A stretch of 64,000 bases of DNA from Dillenia suffruticosa. Lineage: Eukaryota; Streptophyta; Magnoliopsida; Dilleniales; Dilleniaceae. Positions within the stretch are counted from its first letter, which is position 1. Each line of letters begins with the position of its first letter. A program made the translations under genes and the position numbers. The DNA lies in the NCBI GenBank assembly GCA_033439265.1, contig JAVTVX010000031.1, positions 853,501 to 917,500 on the forward strand, given 5' to 3'. The notes beneath the pieces were generated by a model that saw only the letters and a list, made by a program, of their open reading frames with translations, did no database searches and was not told the origin of the DNA. Below, in pieces: positions 23,601 through 34,550 of the stretch.

Positions 23601-26600
23601 GTCACAACATGAGTGTGTTAGATTTGGAAATATTTTTTGAAGGGTGTTGTTTTAAAAAATTTTTTTGTTTTTGAGGTTAATTCGGAACAAAGCTCTATTT
23701 ATGAGATGGGTTAGTCAGTTGGTAAGCAAAAGAGTCTGAAAACTTTTTCATAAGATAGGATTCCCTTTTTTACATGGTGACGATTCTGAAAAACTATTGC
23801 CTTGGAACTAAGCATGGCAGGTGACATGGGCAAGTACTTCATGGTAATACCTGATCAAGGATTTCCTAATTTACTTATTAGGTAAACTAAAGGAAAACCC
23901 TTATAGTACAGTTTGTGATGTAGCACTACAAATAAAATTCTGTACCTCACTCTGCTTTGGTGTTTTCTTGTGAGTGGCTCTCTTCTATGGCTATTACTTG
24001 TTTACACTTTAGCCTTGAGTTTCATCACCTTATGGATTCTAAAATTGTATCACTTAACCTTCGCTTGAAATTTTTCTTTCTGGTTTTCTCAACCGTTTGT
24101 GAATATGGGCATATTCAAACATAGCTAGTGGTTTTATATTTCTTGTGAAAGCTTTCTTACCTATACTTTTGAGAAAAGAGCTGATTGTTTGAGCCCCTTC
24201 TGATGGTTAGATCACATAAAATTTTTCATAGCATAAATGACTATAAAAAGGAAAATAGGAAACAATTCATCCACATTCTCTTCCGAAATTGTCCTACTTG
24301 TCCTACTTCTGTTGAATTGCCATGTCAGTCATCTGGACTCCTGTTTCTAGTTTCTACCAGTGCGCTTCTTATTGATATTTAATCTACTAAAGTTAATTGA
24401 ATCTTCCAATCTGTGAAATGAAATCCAAGTTTGGATGAGTGTTTATTTATAGAGCAACTAGGGTGAAAAAGCCTCTCCCAACCAATTTGGAATTTGCCTC
24501 ATAGTCAAAAGGTGTAGAAAAGTCAAAGAAGTGTAGAAAAGTCAAAGAAGCCTACGTCACATACTTGGCAGGCTCGAAGGAGGTGGCCTGAGGATTTTTC
24601 TATGAGGTAATCAGAACGAATGTCAATATGCAATGAAAACAACATGGCTTCAGCTTATCAATCAAAGGGGAGGATGCAGTTGGGATTAGGGCTCTCCATG
24701 CATCTCAAGATATTTTCTGTTTCTGGTGGTAAAAGTTCCATCCTAAAGTCACATTATCATCCCTAACAACAGTAACCTTGATCTAGGTAACACGGTGGAA
24801 GGCTGCTTAATATTAGAAGTCTTTTTCCTTCGAAGGCTATATATATCGTCTCCTTGGCCTTAATGTCAAGAAGTCTTGCAACCCTTTGCCCCACACGGTT
24901 AGATTAATGAGCCAAGCCATTCGGTCTATGTCATTGTGGAATCTTTCACATTGAGAATTCTCTCATTGTTGGACCAAATATCTAATCTATGGTAACTAAT
25001 TTACTAGACTAAGCTATTTGAGTAGACTAAAACTTGTATCGGTAACAAAAGAAGGGATCCAAAATACTTTAATTGGGTAATCCTAATCCCTCACTCTTTT
25101 TCATCCCAAAGCTTCACAGATTGGTTTCTATCTGTCTGAGTCAAAATTCTTGCTTATGTTCAGCAATATTTGTAATCTTCTTGAAATGATTAGGAAATAT
25201 AGGAGATTACTGCTTCTTAATGCTTTGTGCTTCATTTGTTATTTTTTCTCCCTTGTTCCTCATTTATACTTCATCTTCGTTATTTTCAAGGTGATGGCTT
25301 TTGTCATTCCAATAGGTGTTTAATTATTGTGAAGTGTCTATTTTTCATATATAGGCTCCTTGTTCTTTTACATATTTATGGGTTGGGTAATTTAGCAGGT
25401 ACAAAGAGTCTGTTAGACTATTTTGTTAAGTAGGATTCCTTTTTTATCTTTTAGTTTTAGACTAGAGGCGATGCTGAGACACTGTTGCTTTGGAGCTAAG
25501 CATGGCAGGTGATAGGGACAACTACTTCATGGTGATACCTGATCAAGGATTGCCTGATTTGCCTCTTAGCCAAACTAAAGGAAAACCTTTATAGTACAGT
25601 CTGGACTAGCAGGCTGTCCAAGATAGAACTGAAAAAAAAAAAGAAAAAAGAAAAAAGAAAAACGAACTTTGTATATAAAATGAGGATGTCATTGTGCTTC
25701 AACTAGAGCTTTCTACAGTTTCTGCAGATATGTGATCAAGGTGAAATACGGCTGTTTGATAGAGGGCAGCTGCAGGTGATGAATACTCCTCCAAGGATGA
25801 TGTGGAATCTTCTGTTTTGCACCTCAGTGAGAGGTTAAAATTATAATTTAGATGCTGGGCGGTCTCCTAGGGCTTGCATGCAGTGTAGATGCTTATGAAG
25901 ATTATAATTCAAAACTATGCGAGTTATTGGAATGGTTTAGCCTAGAGATTTTTGCCAAAAACTTTTCCTTTAGTAAGGAAAATTAGGATACTTTTTTAAA
26001 TAGAAAAGAAATAACCAAGCAACTGCACCCTGCATTTTTAGGAATTACTTACTGAGATAATAATGACACTCATACCTTCGAAAAAGGATTCTAGGACCAG
26101 TGGTACTAGGGAGAAGACTTTGAAAAGTAAGTGGCAATAAGAAATAGCCATATGATAACTTGCCTTGTTTTTGAGGATATGGTTTTAGTGCGGTTGATCT
26201 GGTGTTGGGCTTGGGAGGCGGGTAGGCTTTATTATTATTTTTTGGAGCCTGGGGGGGGTGGGTGGGTGGGGTTGGAATGGGATGGAGTTCGGATTATGAA
26301 CTCTTTGTGTCAAAACATTTAGTGAGAGCAACTTAGTGTTTCTTCGATTGTGAGCATGTCTTCCTTTGCCTCCCTTTTTTGTTGGAGGGAGTTAGGAGAT
26401 TCTTTTAAGGTATATATTTGTTGCCACTGCAGATGCTTCTTTAACTAGTTCTGTTAGCCAATCCATTTTGTAGTCTTTCCTCATTTTGACTCCTTTGAAA
26501 TAAAAAAGTTATGCTTATTTTTGTATCTTTCTAGCTTTTGGTTCCATGATATAAATTATTTCGACTTCAGTTGCTTGATTTTCAGTATTTAGTTATTTTC

Positions 26601-29600
26601 CTATTGCAGAATATCTGAAGAGGTTGTGGAAATGGAGCATGAGTTAATTGAGCTGCGAAAGCATGTTTCTGCTCAGGGGATTGTAGTGCAGGATCTAATG
26701 AGTGGTGTATGCCGAGAGCTGGATGAGTGGGGCTGTGCCAACAGTGATACCCTTGAAGATCAGCAAGATACTCAAGTCGATGACCTTTCAGAACCCCTTT
26801 TGAATGAAACAGACTACCACAAGACTGCTTTCTTGATTAACATTGATGTGCTATTGGCAGAGCATAAAATTGAAGAAGCTATACAGGCCTTAGATGCTGA
26901 AGAGAGAGAATCCTCAGAACTGAAAGGATCAGGGGATACTTCTTCATCTGAAGCCTCTTCATACAAGTCAGAATTTCTGAAAAGAAAGGAAATGCTTGAA
27001 AATCAGCTAGTTGAAATGGCTGAAAGGCCTTTAATCAGTTCTCTTGACCTGAAAAAGGCTTTATCTGGGTTAGTAAAGCTTGGGAAAGGTACTTTGGCAC
27101 ATCAGTTACTACTTAAATCATATGGGGCTCAACTCCAGAGGAGCATTGAAGCTTGTACACCTTTGTTTTCTATATGCCCTGAAACATATTCAGCTACATT
27201 GTCTCAGGTTGTATTTTCCACAATCTCATTGACATCAAAAGAATCCAGTTTAATTTTTGGTGATGATTCCATTTACATCGATAGAGTAGTGCAGTGGGCA
27301 GAATGGAAAATTGAATTTTTTGTACGATTAGTGAAGGAAAATGCACCCCTTTCTGAGACTGTATCTGCTTTACGTGCGGCCAATGTTTGTGTTCAAGCTA
27401 GTCTTAGCCATTGCTTGATGTTAGAATCCCAGGGCTTGAAACTCTCAAAACTTCTGATGGTGCTTTTGAGGCCATATATTGAAGAAGTTTTGGAGGTGAA
27501 CTTCAGACGAGCTAGGAGGGTAGTTCTTGACTTGGCTGGAGATGCAGATGGCTTTCTGTTATCTCCACGCTTAGTCTCTCCTTTGTCCATTTTTACAGCA
27601 CATTCAGACAGTATGCTAATTGACTCAGGAATGAGGTTCATGTTTATGGTCAAGGTAAGGGAATCCTTTTTTTTCTCCTTTCAATGGTTCCCCTTTTTTT
27701 GCTTTGGTAGCTACTCTTATAGAAGATGTTATTTCATTTCATTGTCTCATTCTTCTGTCTCAAGTGGAAAGTTCAGATACATGTACCATGCATTCCATTT
27801 CCTACTAGTTTCTGACAGTGATACTTGCTAGATATTGAAGATACCTGACCACTTGCATTGAGCTTGTTTTCTTTTACTTTACGCTCTGGATACTTGGTTG
27901 ACACATTAAAAATTGTTCAGGTTTACTTGGTATATCTATTAACCATACAACTTTGGAGTTTTCAACTTCTTTTTGTTTGAGAGTTTGAGTTTATGGCCAA
28001 GTCTTTTTTAGTAGTTAAAATTCTGTTCTTGTTGTAGTTGATTCCAAATTTGTTGTAGCTATTATTTATTGTTTAATATTTTGTGCGACTTGGCCAATTA
28101 CTAGGTACTAAATTTTTACTTTTGATACTGAATTGTATTTTCAGTGGCTTTTAAGGGATTCTTTTTAGGGCACCTGCATAATTCCCTGTCTACCTTTTGT
28201 TGTTCTGCCCTCACTCCCTCCTTTTTCCTTTTAGATAAGAATTTTCCTCCTCCCTCTTGTTAGAATGTTTACGGAGCTCCTTATATTTTTGTCAGAAAAG
28301 ATGTATTGAACGGCATAGATATTCAGTAGAAATAATTGCATTGAACAGCATAAATTCCTTATTGTTAGGTGAGAAACATTTAAAATGTGAAAATTATTGA
28401 GTACGTACAAATAATTACTTTTATATATGTTGCTGTATCTATATCTTGCTCTAGTTTTTCAAGACATTTTCCAGATCATTAATCATACCTGTGTCATATC
28501 ATGTTTGTGTTCCAGTTATTATGCTTTTGTAGTTTAAGACATAAATATTAACAAGACTGTTGGGAGGTTACAACTGAGTCTCCAGGGGTAAGTATGCACG
28601 AGTTTTTTATGTGCTTGTCTAGTCTGCTTTATTTGTGAGCTAGACTTGGTGTCCAATTGAGGGGTGGTGGCCGAGGGTTCCCACTGTTGTAGAAGACAAA
28701 AAAGAATGATGAGGAATCTAAAAATGGGAATTACCATGTTTATGACTCTGTCTGAGCATAATGACTGAAAAAAGCCTATATCTATGATTCGAAATCACGT
28801 AATTGCTTTAACTACCAATTGTCTTATTTTAGAAATATTTAAGGGCATTTTGGGAGATATTGAATGGTGACCCTGGATGATGCTCAAGGTTTCTGCTTCT
28901 TGTGTCAGATTTGGATTATATATGAAATCTATGCGCCCTTTAATTCCAAGATAAAGAGGCTTTGCAAGTCTGCAAGAGTTAAAAAGTGAAATACATAAAA
29001 TATATTCCTTGGTTCCAAAACATAATAGACAGTGCAACAGTTATTGTGAAATGCTTTATTATTTCAGAAGTTTGCATGATCAATTCATGTTGTAAATTGG
29101 AGTTCAAACATTGTGTACAGGAAATTGTGGAACAGCTAACCCCTCTGACGATGTTGCATTTTGGAGGAAACATTTTAACAAGGATTTCACAGCTTTTTGA
29201 TAAATATATTGATGCTCTAATTAAAGCTCTACCAGGGACCCTAGAAGATGACACTCTTGCAGAGCTAAAAGAGGTCATGCCATTTAGAGCTGAAACAGAT
29301 TCTCAGCAGTTGGCACTACTAGGAATTGCATTTACTATTGCTGATGAATTATTGCCTATGGCCGTGTCAAGAATTTGGAGTACACAAAATGAGAGCAAGG
29401 AGCAAAAGATTGTTCCCAATGAGAACGTTGCATTAGCTGCAAATAGTACAACGGAATTCAAGGACTGGAGGCGCCATCTTCAGCACTCGTTAGACAAGCT
29501 CAGAGATCACTTTTGCCGACAATATGTTCTAAATTTTATCTATTTAGGAGAAGGTCAAACAAGATTAGATGCACATATTTATTTGAGTGGGGACGCAGAA

Positions 29601-31567
29601 GATCTCTTTTTGAACTCTGAACCAATGCCTTCACCACCATTTCAGGTAGAGTTCTTTTCCTCTTCCTATTGCTTGTTGTCTCTGAGTTCCATGAAAGTTA
29701 GATCCAGTCTGGGGGCTGCCTTTTTGAATCTCTCTGTGGATACTATTCATTGGATAATTGCAGTACATTTCATATTATGTGGGAAAACCTGAATGCGGTT
29801 GTTTATATTAGCTCTTTGCCCCAATACAACATCCATTCTGTTTCAAATGTCTTGTTTTATCAGGAAAGAAGAATATTGTCAGTAGGAGTAAACATAATTA
29901 CAGTAAAGTGAAAAAGGGACACTACATGAAAACAAGAAGAAATTACATACGTTAATAAGGAAAACCCGTTGCAGTCAATGAAGCCTATTAAATTTGAAGA
30001 TCAATATTTTGGGGCAGTTTTGAAATTTATTTTGGCATCTTAGGTTTTTTAAGGCATTTGTTGTTATTATTATTATTATTAGTTTTTGGTTAGGTTATTA
30101 AGGATTTCAATTGTGTTTTTATTTGTAAAGGTAGCGGGGAACAGCCCAGGGGATGTATAGGTTGTTGCAACCTCTCTAAGGGTTTAAATTTGCTTTTATG
30201 TGAAGGGAAGGACTCTTTCCATCTTTCTCAAGACTGCTTCTCTCTCTCTCTCTCTCTCGACATTGTTCAACAATAGCCCCCTAAACATCTGGAAGAGTAC
30301 TACTGTTGAATGAACTTGTTGGTGGAGATCCTAAGGAAGCAAAGAAAACAATCTTTTTCCCAGTTGTGTTGATGAGGAGGAAATAATCACCATAATGAAA
30401 AGAAAAGATAAAAAAAAAAGAACTAGCATCCTGTTGCTTCCAAATACACCAAATAATTGCCCTTTCAAGTGCAACCATGCTAGAGGTGCATGGCATCTTT
30501 TCTCTATAGTCTTTAAATTGGGTGATCAGAAAAGTTTGAAACTTTGGGCTGGACATACCTTGTTTCCTACTATACATATACATATATATATCCATTTATG
30601 CAATAATCTGTGCTAGGAGGGCAATGAAGGAGTAAGCAACCTTTTTGGACTAGTGACAATCAGAGATGTTGGGGAAAGAACCTTGTTTGGTCTCCTACTT
30701 TGCAACAAATTCTTACTGTTGCTCCTATTCAAACCACAGACCATGTGAAAGCCCTAAATGAGCAACTCCAATCGTCAAGAACTGCAAATAGGAATGGCGA
30801 ATGGTTTTTCAAACATCCTCAGATAGTTGTAGACATTATTTTCTTGTCAATAGGAATAGCAAGGGAAAATGTTTTTGAACTTGTTGAAGATATTAATCTG
30901 TCTGGATCAGCCTCCATTGCAGGCATTCCACCTTATTTAATGGTTTGGGCAGTTCTAGTGACATGTGTAGTCATATTCAACCATATTTCTTTGAAAACTC
31001 TGTGACTGGATGTTTGTTTGCTCTTCTGCTATTTCATGCTTTTGGTTGGCTTCGTGCAAGGGTGCAATATTCTGAGATGCATGATTAGCCTATAAGAGAA
31101 TGTTGATTGTGCTGAGTATCGCTATTTTTATTGAAAGTCATTCTAGACATCTTAATAAAGCCCAATAACTATTTTATTTATATAAGCTCTTCTGCTATCT
31201 CATGCTTTTGGTTGGCTTCGTGCAAGGGTGCAATATTCTGAGATGCATGATTAGCTTATAGGAGAATGTTGATTGTGCTGAGTACTGCTATTTTTATTGA
31301 AAGTCATTCTAGACATCTTAATAAAGCCCAATAACTATTTTATTTATATAAGTGTAATGGGTTTGAGAAATACGAGCTCCTTCTGTGATGAGTATAAGAT
31401 GTTATTGGGAAATTCCTTAGTGTGTTCTAGGGAAAGATCATTTAGAAAACATATAATATGTTTATTCTGGAGGTGGCAGTATAATGATTCTTCACACAAA
31501 CAAGAACAGTATTTTATTTTTATTGAGGATTGTGTGCATTCAAGGTTGTAATATTGTGAGAGTTTAT

Positions 31568-31615
<48 letters not shown>

Positions 31616-33977
31616 GAGAGTAGAATGAATGTGCCAAATATTGGTATTAAAGAGAAAGTTGATAGCATTCATTGGGTGTAGTCACTGGACCTCTACTCCG
31701 GGGAATGCAGGAGCATATGTGACATGCAATTAACTACTTTGACTGTTTGATTATAAAATTTTCTTGTTCTTCTCGACTATGTCTTTTCACTGTTCGGTTT
31801 CTATTCATGAACACAGGCATTATTTGAAAAGCTACACCATCTAGCAAGAGAGGCTGGAGAAGTCTTGCTTGGAAAAGAGAAAATACAAAAAATATTGCTT
31901 GCTAGGCTTACAGAGACGGTGGTTATGTGGCTATCAGATGAGCAAGACTTTTGGGGTGTCTTTGAGGATGATTCTGTTCCACTTCAGCCGCATGGTTTGC
32001 GGCAGGTACATGGTCTTTTCTAAATAGATCTTTCTTAGTGCTGCTTACAATGTAAATTTATTCATCTTCAGATAAAGCTTCCTCCAGGTGCGATAATATC
32101 CTTGGAGACTAGTTCACATTCCCAAATTTGTTTTCTTGAAAAACTTTATTTTTATCCTAATATTTCATACTTAACTCCAGTATAAATGAGCTTTATGCTT
32201 CAACAGATTATTTTTTTTTTTTGGTTGTAAGCCTCAACAGATTTGGTTCTTGTTGACTGAGATTTTTCCCCATTTCCTCTATTTAAAATTGAATCCATTA
32301 TGATATTGTAAACTATCCTTATGTTTTGTGTTTATACCTCATTTCATCATGTGCACTATGGTTATAGACTATAACCCTATTTAAAATTGTATCCATTGTG
32401 ATGCAGCATTTTAATCATTTATTTTGGTTTCTCTACATCTTTTCTGCATCAATATGGCTGCACATGAGAATCATGTACTGTTGTGGATGTTTCAAGCCAA
32501 GTTTCAAGTTTATCTGTAAAATCAGATCTTTAGTTTTGATCAGTTAAATCTCTAATTTTCATTTGTTGGCAGCTAATTCTTGACATGCATTTCACCGTTG
32601 AGATTGCACATTTTGCTGGTTATCCATCCAGAAATGTTCATCAGATTGCATCAGCAATTATAGCACGTGCAATTAAAACCTTCGCTGCTAGAGGCATCGA
32701 CCTGCAAAGGTACTACTGCTTATTGTTATCTTTGTTTTCTTATTATCAATACCATGTTCTGTTCGCATACTTTGCTGGTGGCCTTATCTTTTTCGGTAAC
32801 CTTAAAAGTTTAAACAATTTCTCACTCTTCTGGAGTTTGCTTTTTCTGTATCTGATTCAGAAATAAATAAATTAAAGAACACCCTCTAAATTGTTAATTG
32901 TTGGTTATGTCCACATAGGCAAAAAGAAGACAACCAAAGGGACTATGCAAAAGGGCAACTTTTTAACATTGTTATATGGAAGCACGGGACATACAGCTTT
33001 GCCCTTAATTCTGTTGTCACCACCTTCCTCCTTCCTTTCCTCAATCCTGATAAACTGCTGTAGTCAAAATATGCCTTCTATCTACAAATGCAAAACCATA
33101 CTCGATATTGGAAGGGTTTATTTGCGCCCCCGCCCCGCGGGGGGGGGGGGGGGTCTCAAGTTCAAATCATGGAAACGTTTCTTCTCTCTCTCTCTCTTCC
33201 CCCTATAATTTTCTTCATATGGGTTATGAATGCTTGTAATACCAAAAGTTGTTTTGGTCAGAACAAAAACAAAAATCATTATATTCCTGATTATTTTACT
33301 AGGATTTTTGGAATATGATTTTGTTTTACTTCCCGTCTTCCCCCTTAAAGTTTTATCATTTTCTGCTTGGTTATTCAAGTTCTTAATTTCTGGACTTCTT
33401 ACCATTGTTTTGGTTCTTTTATCTTCTTTCATGTTCTTAGTTATTTTAGCTATTATATTTATCTATTTGCCAAAGACATCTCTCGTAGGCGTTAGAATAG
33501 TGGATCTGAAGTGGATTGTCCTAAATTAGTAGAGTCTCAAGTTCTTAATTTCTGACTTGGTTTATTGGTTTGGTTGACTAATTTTATGGAAAAAAAATTT
33601 GAGGTAGTCAACCTGAGAATTAACATGGTTTAAGGATTGGTAATAAAGGCTCCTACCTTAAAGGACTTGGGCGTTATATGCGCAAATTATGAAAAGGCAA
33701 TCAACAAGCTGATTGAAGTGTGATGCTTATTTTCAGTGCACTTACCAAAGATGAATGGTTTACCGACGCAGCAAAGGCAGCGATAAACAAGCTTATGCAA
33801 GTGACATCTGGTTCGGAGGGATCAGATATTGATGAACATATTGTCATTCATGATGAGATTGTTTCAGATTCAGAAGGCTCTCTTTCCTGCCCCTCGACAA
33901 TTGAATCCTCGGAGACATTTGCATCTGCAGATATGGGTGAAAGTGAAAGCCCTTACTTTACTGATCCTGAAGGCTGA
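20166..33977 (+). CDS. EXO84C: exocyst complex component EXO84C-like (7 exons)
   Basis: Subunit of the octameric exocyst, which tethers secretory vesicles to the plasma membrane. Exons read by eye: 20166-20261, 21031-21125, 26610-27654, 29121-29645, 31817-32005, 32573-32709 and 33737-33977. All introns are GT..AG and the phases join, giving 2,328 bp and 775 residues, close to the known length of plant EXO84C. The start [20 protein letters not shown] and the following [19 protein letters not shown] match plant EXO84C. The N-terminal Vps51/EXO84-type coiled region ([19 protein letters not shown]) is followed by the helical body ([45 protein letters not shown]). An acidic tail ends in [10 protein letters not shown]. 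No frameshift or stop interrupts the joined frame. Assignment to the C rather than the A or B paralogue rests on recalled resemblance of both ends. Confidence 0.93.
21800..23920 (+). repeat. intronic tandem duplication, copy a
   Basis: Shares with copy b (23957-25600) GAATATGGGCATATTCAA, CTTTTGAGAAAAGAGCTG, CTAAGCATGGCAGGTGA and TACCTGATCAAGGATT in the same order. Copy a is longer because it holds the MITE at 23352-23695. It also has a poly-G run at about 22963-22974. The copies are clearly diverged with indels, so the duplication is not recent. Confidence 0.85.
23352..23695. mobile_element. non-autonomous MULE (Mutator-like MITE) with palindromic core, element 1
   Basis: Terminal inverted repeats of about 90-100 bp start GAGTTTTGTTCCGAATTAAC on the left and GAGCTTTGTTCCGAATTAAC on the right (reverse complement). 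A perfect 9-bp duplication TATTTATGA flanks them (23343-23351 and 23696-23704), the TSD size typical of Mutator. The core holds four 25-bp near-perfect palindromes at 23437, 23483, 23518 and 23586, each built from ATGTCGTGACTT and its complement, plus a palindrome around CTGTTCATTGAACAG. No coding capacity. Confidence 0.93.
23957..25600 (+). repeat. intronic tandem duplication, copy b (carries the empty MITE site)
   Basis: Aligned to copy a, this copy continues from ...CTTGTTCTTTTACATATTTATG straight into GGTTGGGTAA at 25371-25390. It has a single TATTTATG and no MITE. It ends with GGAAAACCTTTATAGTACAGT, matching the end of copy a. Confidence 0.85.
31020..31351 (+). repeat. tandem duplication, two 166-bp units
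   Basis: 31020-31185 and 31186-31351 are almost identical, both starting GCTCTTCTGCTAT and ending CTATTTTATTTATATAA, with only a handful of substitutions. They abut without spacer, so this is a simple recent tandem duplication inside the intron. Confidence 0.93.
31572..31612. repeat. (AT)n microsatellite
   Basis: An uninterrupted AT dinucleotide run of about 40 bases in EXO84C intron 4, flanked on both sides by TTGTGAGAGT. Confidence 0.9.
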
Positions 33978-34214
33978 AATGTTGGGAAATTGATTTAAAT
34001 GGTCAGGAAGTGATGTCTAACCAAATGGCAGAAGGGGTTCTCATCCTGGTATGAGGCACTTTCATCAAGGTTTACTCATATTGCACTTTCGAGTCGGGGA
34101 GTTAATTGAAATGTTGGTGTCACAAAATGTACCAGACAATATTTATATCCAAATCGATTGCACTTTTTAGTTCTCAGTATATAATATGTTTTTATAACCG
34201 GGCTGAGCAGCACC

Positions 34215-34260
<46 letters not shown>

Positions 34261-34550
34261 GCAGCTCTGTTAGGTTTGTGTGTTCTCTCTTGAGTCTATT
34301 TGCCTTGATCCATGTGAGAATATATTATTACTGAGATACCAAGCTAGCAGTATTTGGTGACAGCATTTCCTTGATAAAGAAAGCAACAAGATCAACCAGA
34401 CAAGAATGGCAGGCTCACTTGGTTACGCGGTTAGAATGTCATTCTCCGGTGACTTCTTAATTGTTGGCAATTGTTTTATATGTAGCTTGCCATATGCAGG
34501 TCTCTTGTACAATATCCATCACGAAAGCACCTTCACATGCTTATCAAAAT
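33978..34550 (+). other. EXO84C 3' untranslated and downstream region
   Basis: Sequence following the TGA stop, with a (TC)n microsatellite at about 34219-34256. No clear AATAAA signal could be singled out. No further gene is seen before the repeat that begins at 34551. Confidence 0.5.

Larger units (their letters stand above)
21126..26609 (+). other. EXO84C intron 2, 5.5 kb
   Basis: Bounded by GAG|GTAAGA and TATTGCAG|A, this intron is far longer than the others. It contains two diverged copies of a segment of about 1.7 kb in near tandem (21800-23920 and 23957-25600) and a MULE-type MITE in the first copy. No alternative exon with conserved coding sequence was recognised. Confidence 0.8.
29646..31816 (+). 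other. EXO84C intron 4
   Basis: Contains a tandem duplication of 166 bp, a short TC run at 30238-30258, an AT-dinucleotide microsatellite at about 31572-31612, and an open stretch at 30700-31005 with coding-like composition but no recognised domain. Confidence 0.6.

Noticed and set aside
26626..27831. Treating the 401-codon frame as an intact single-exon gene
   Set aside because: It is exon 3 of EXO84C read through the donor at 27655 into intron 3. The true coding part ends at 27654, and an in-frame start upstream is provided by exons 1-2.
29121..29792. 268-codon frame (starting at 28986) as a separate gene
   Set aside because: Its core 29121-29645 is EXO84C exon 4; both flanks are intron read-through.
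33085..33210. Possible fourth SINE in EXO84C intron 6
   Set aside because: CAAGTTCAAATCATGG resembles a tRNA B-box and follows a G-run, but there is no A-box, tail or target duplication, so it was not listed as a feature.
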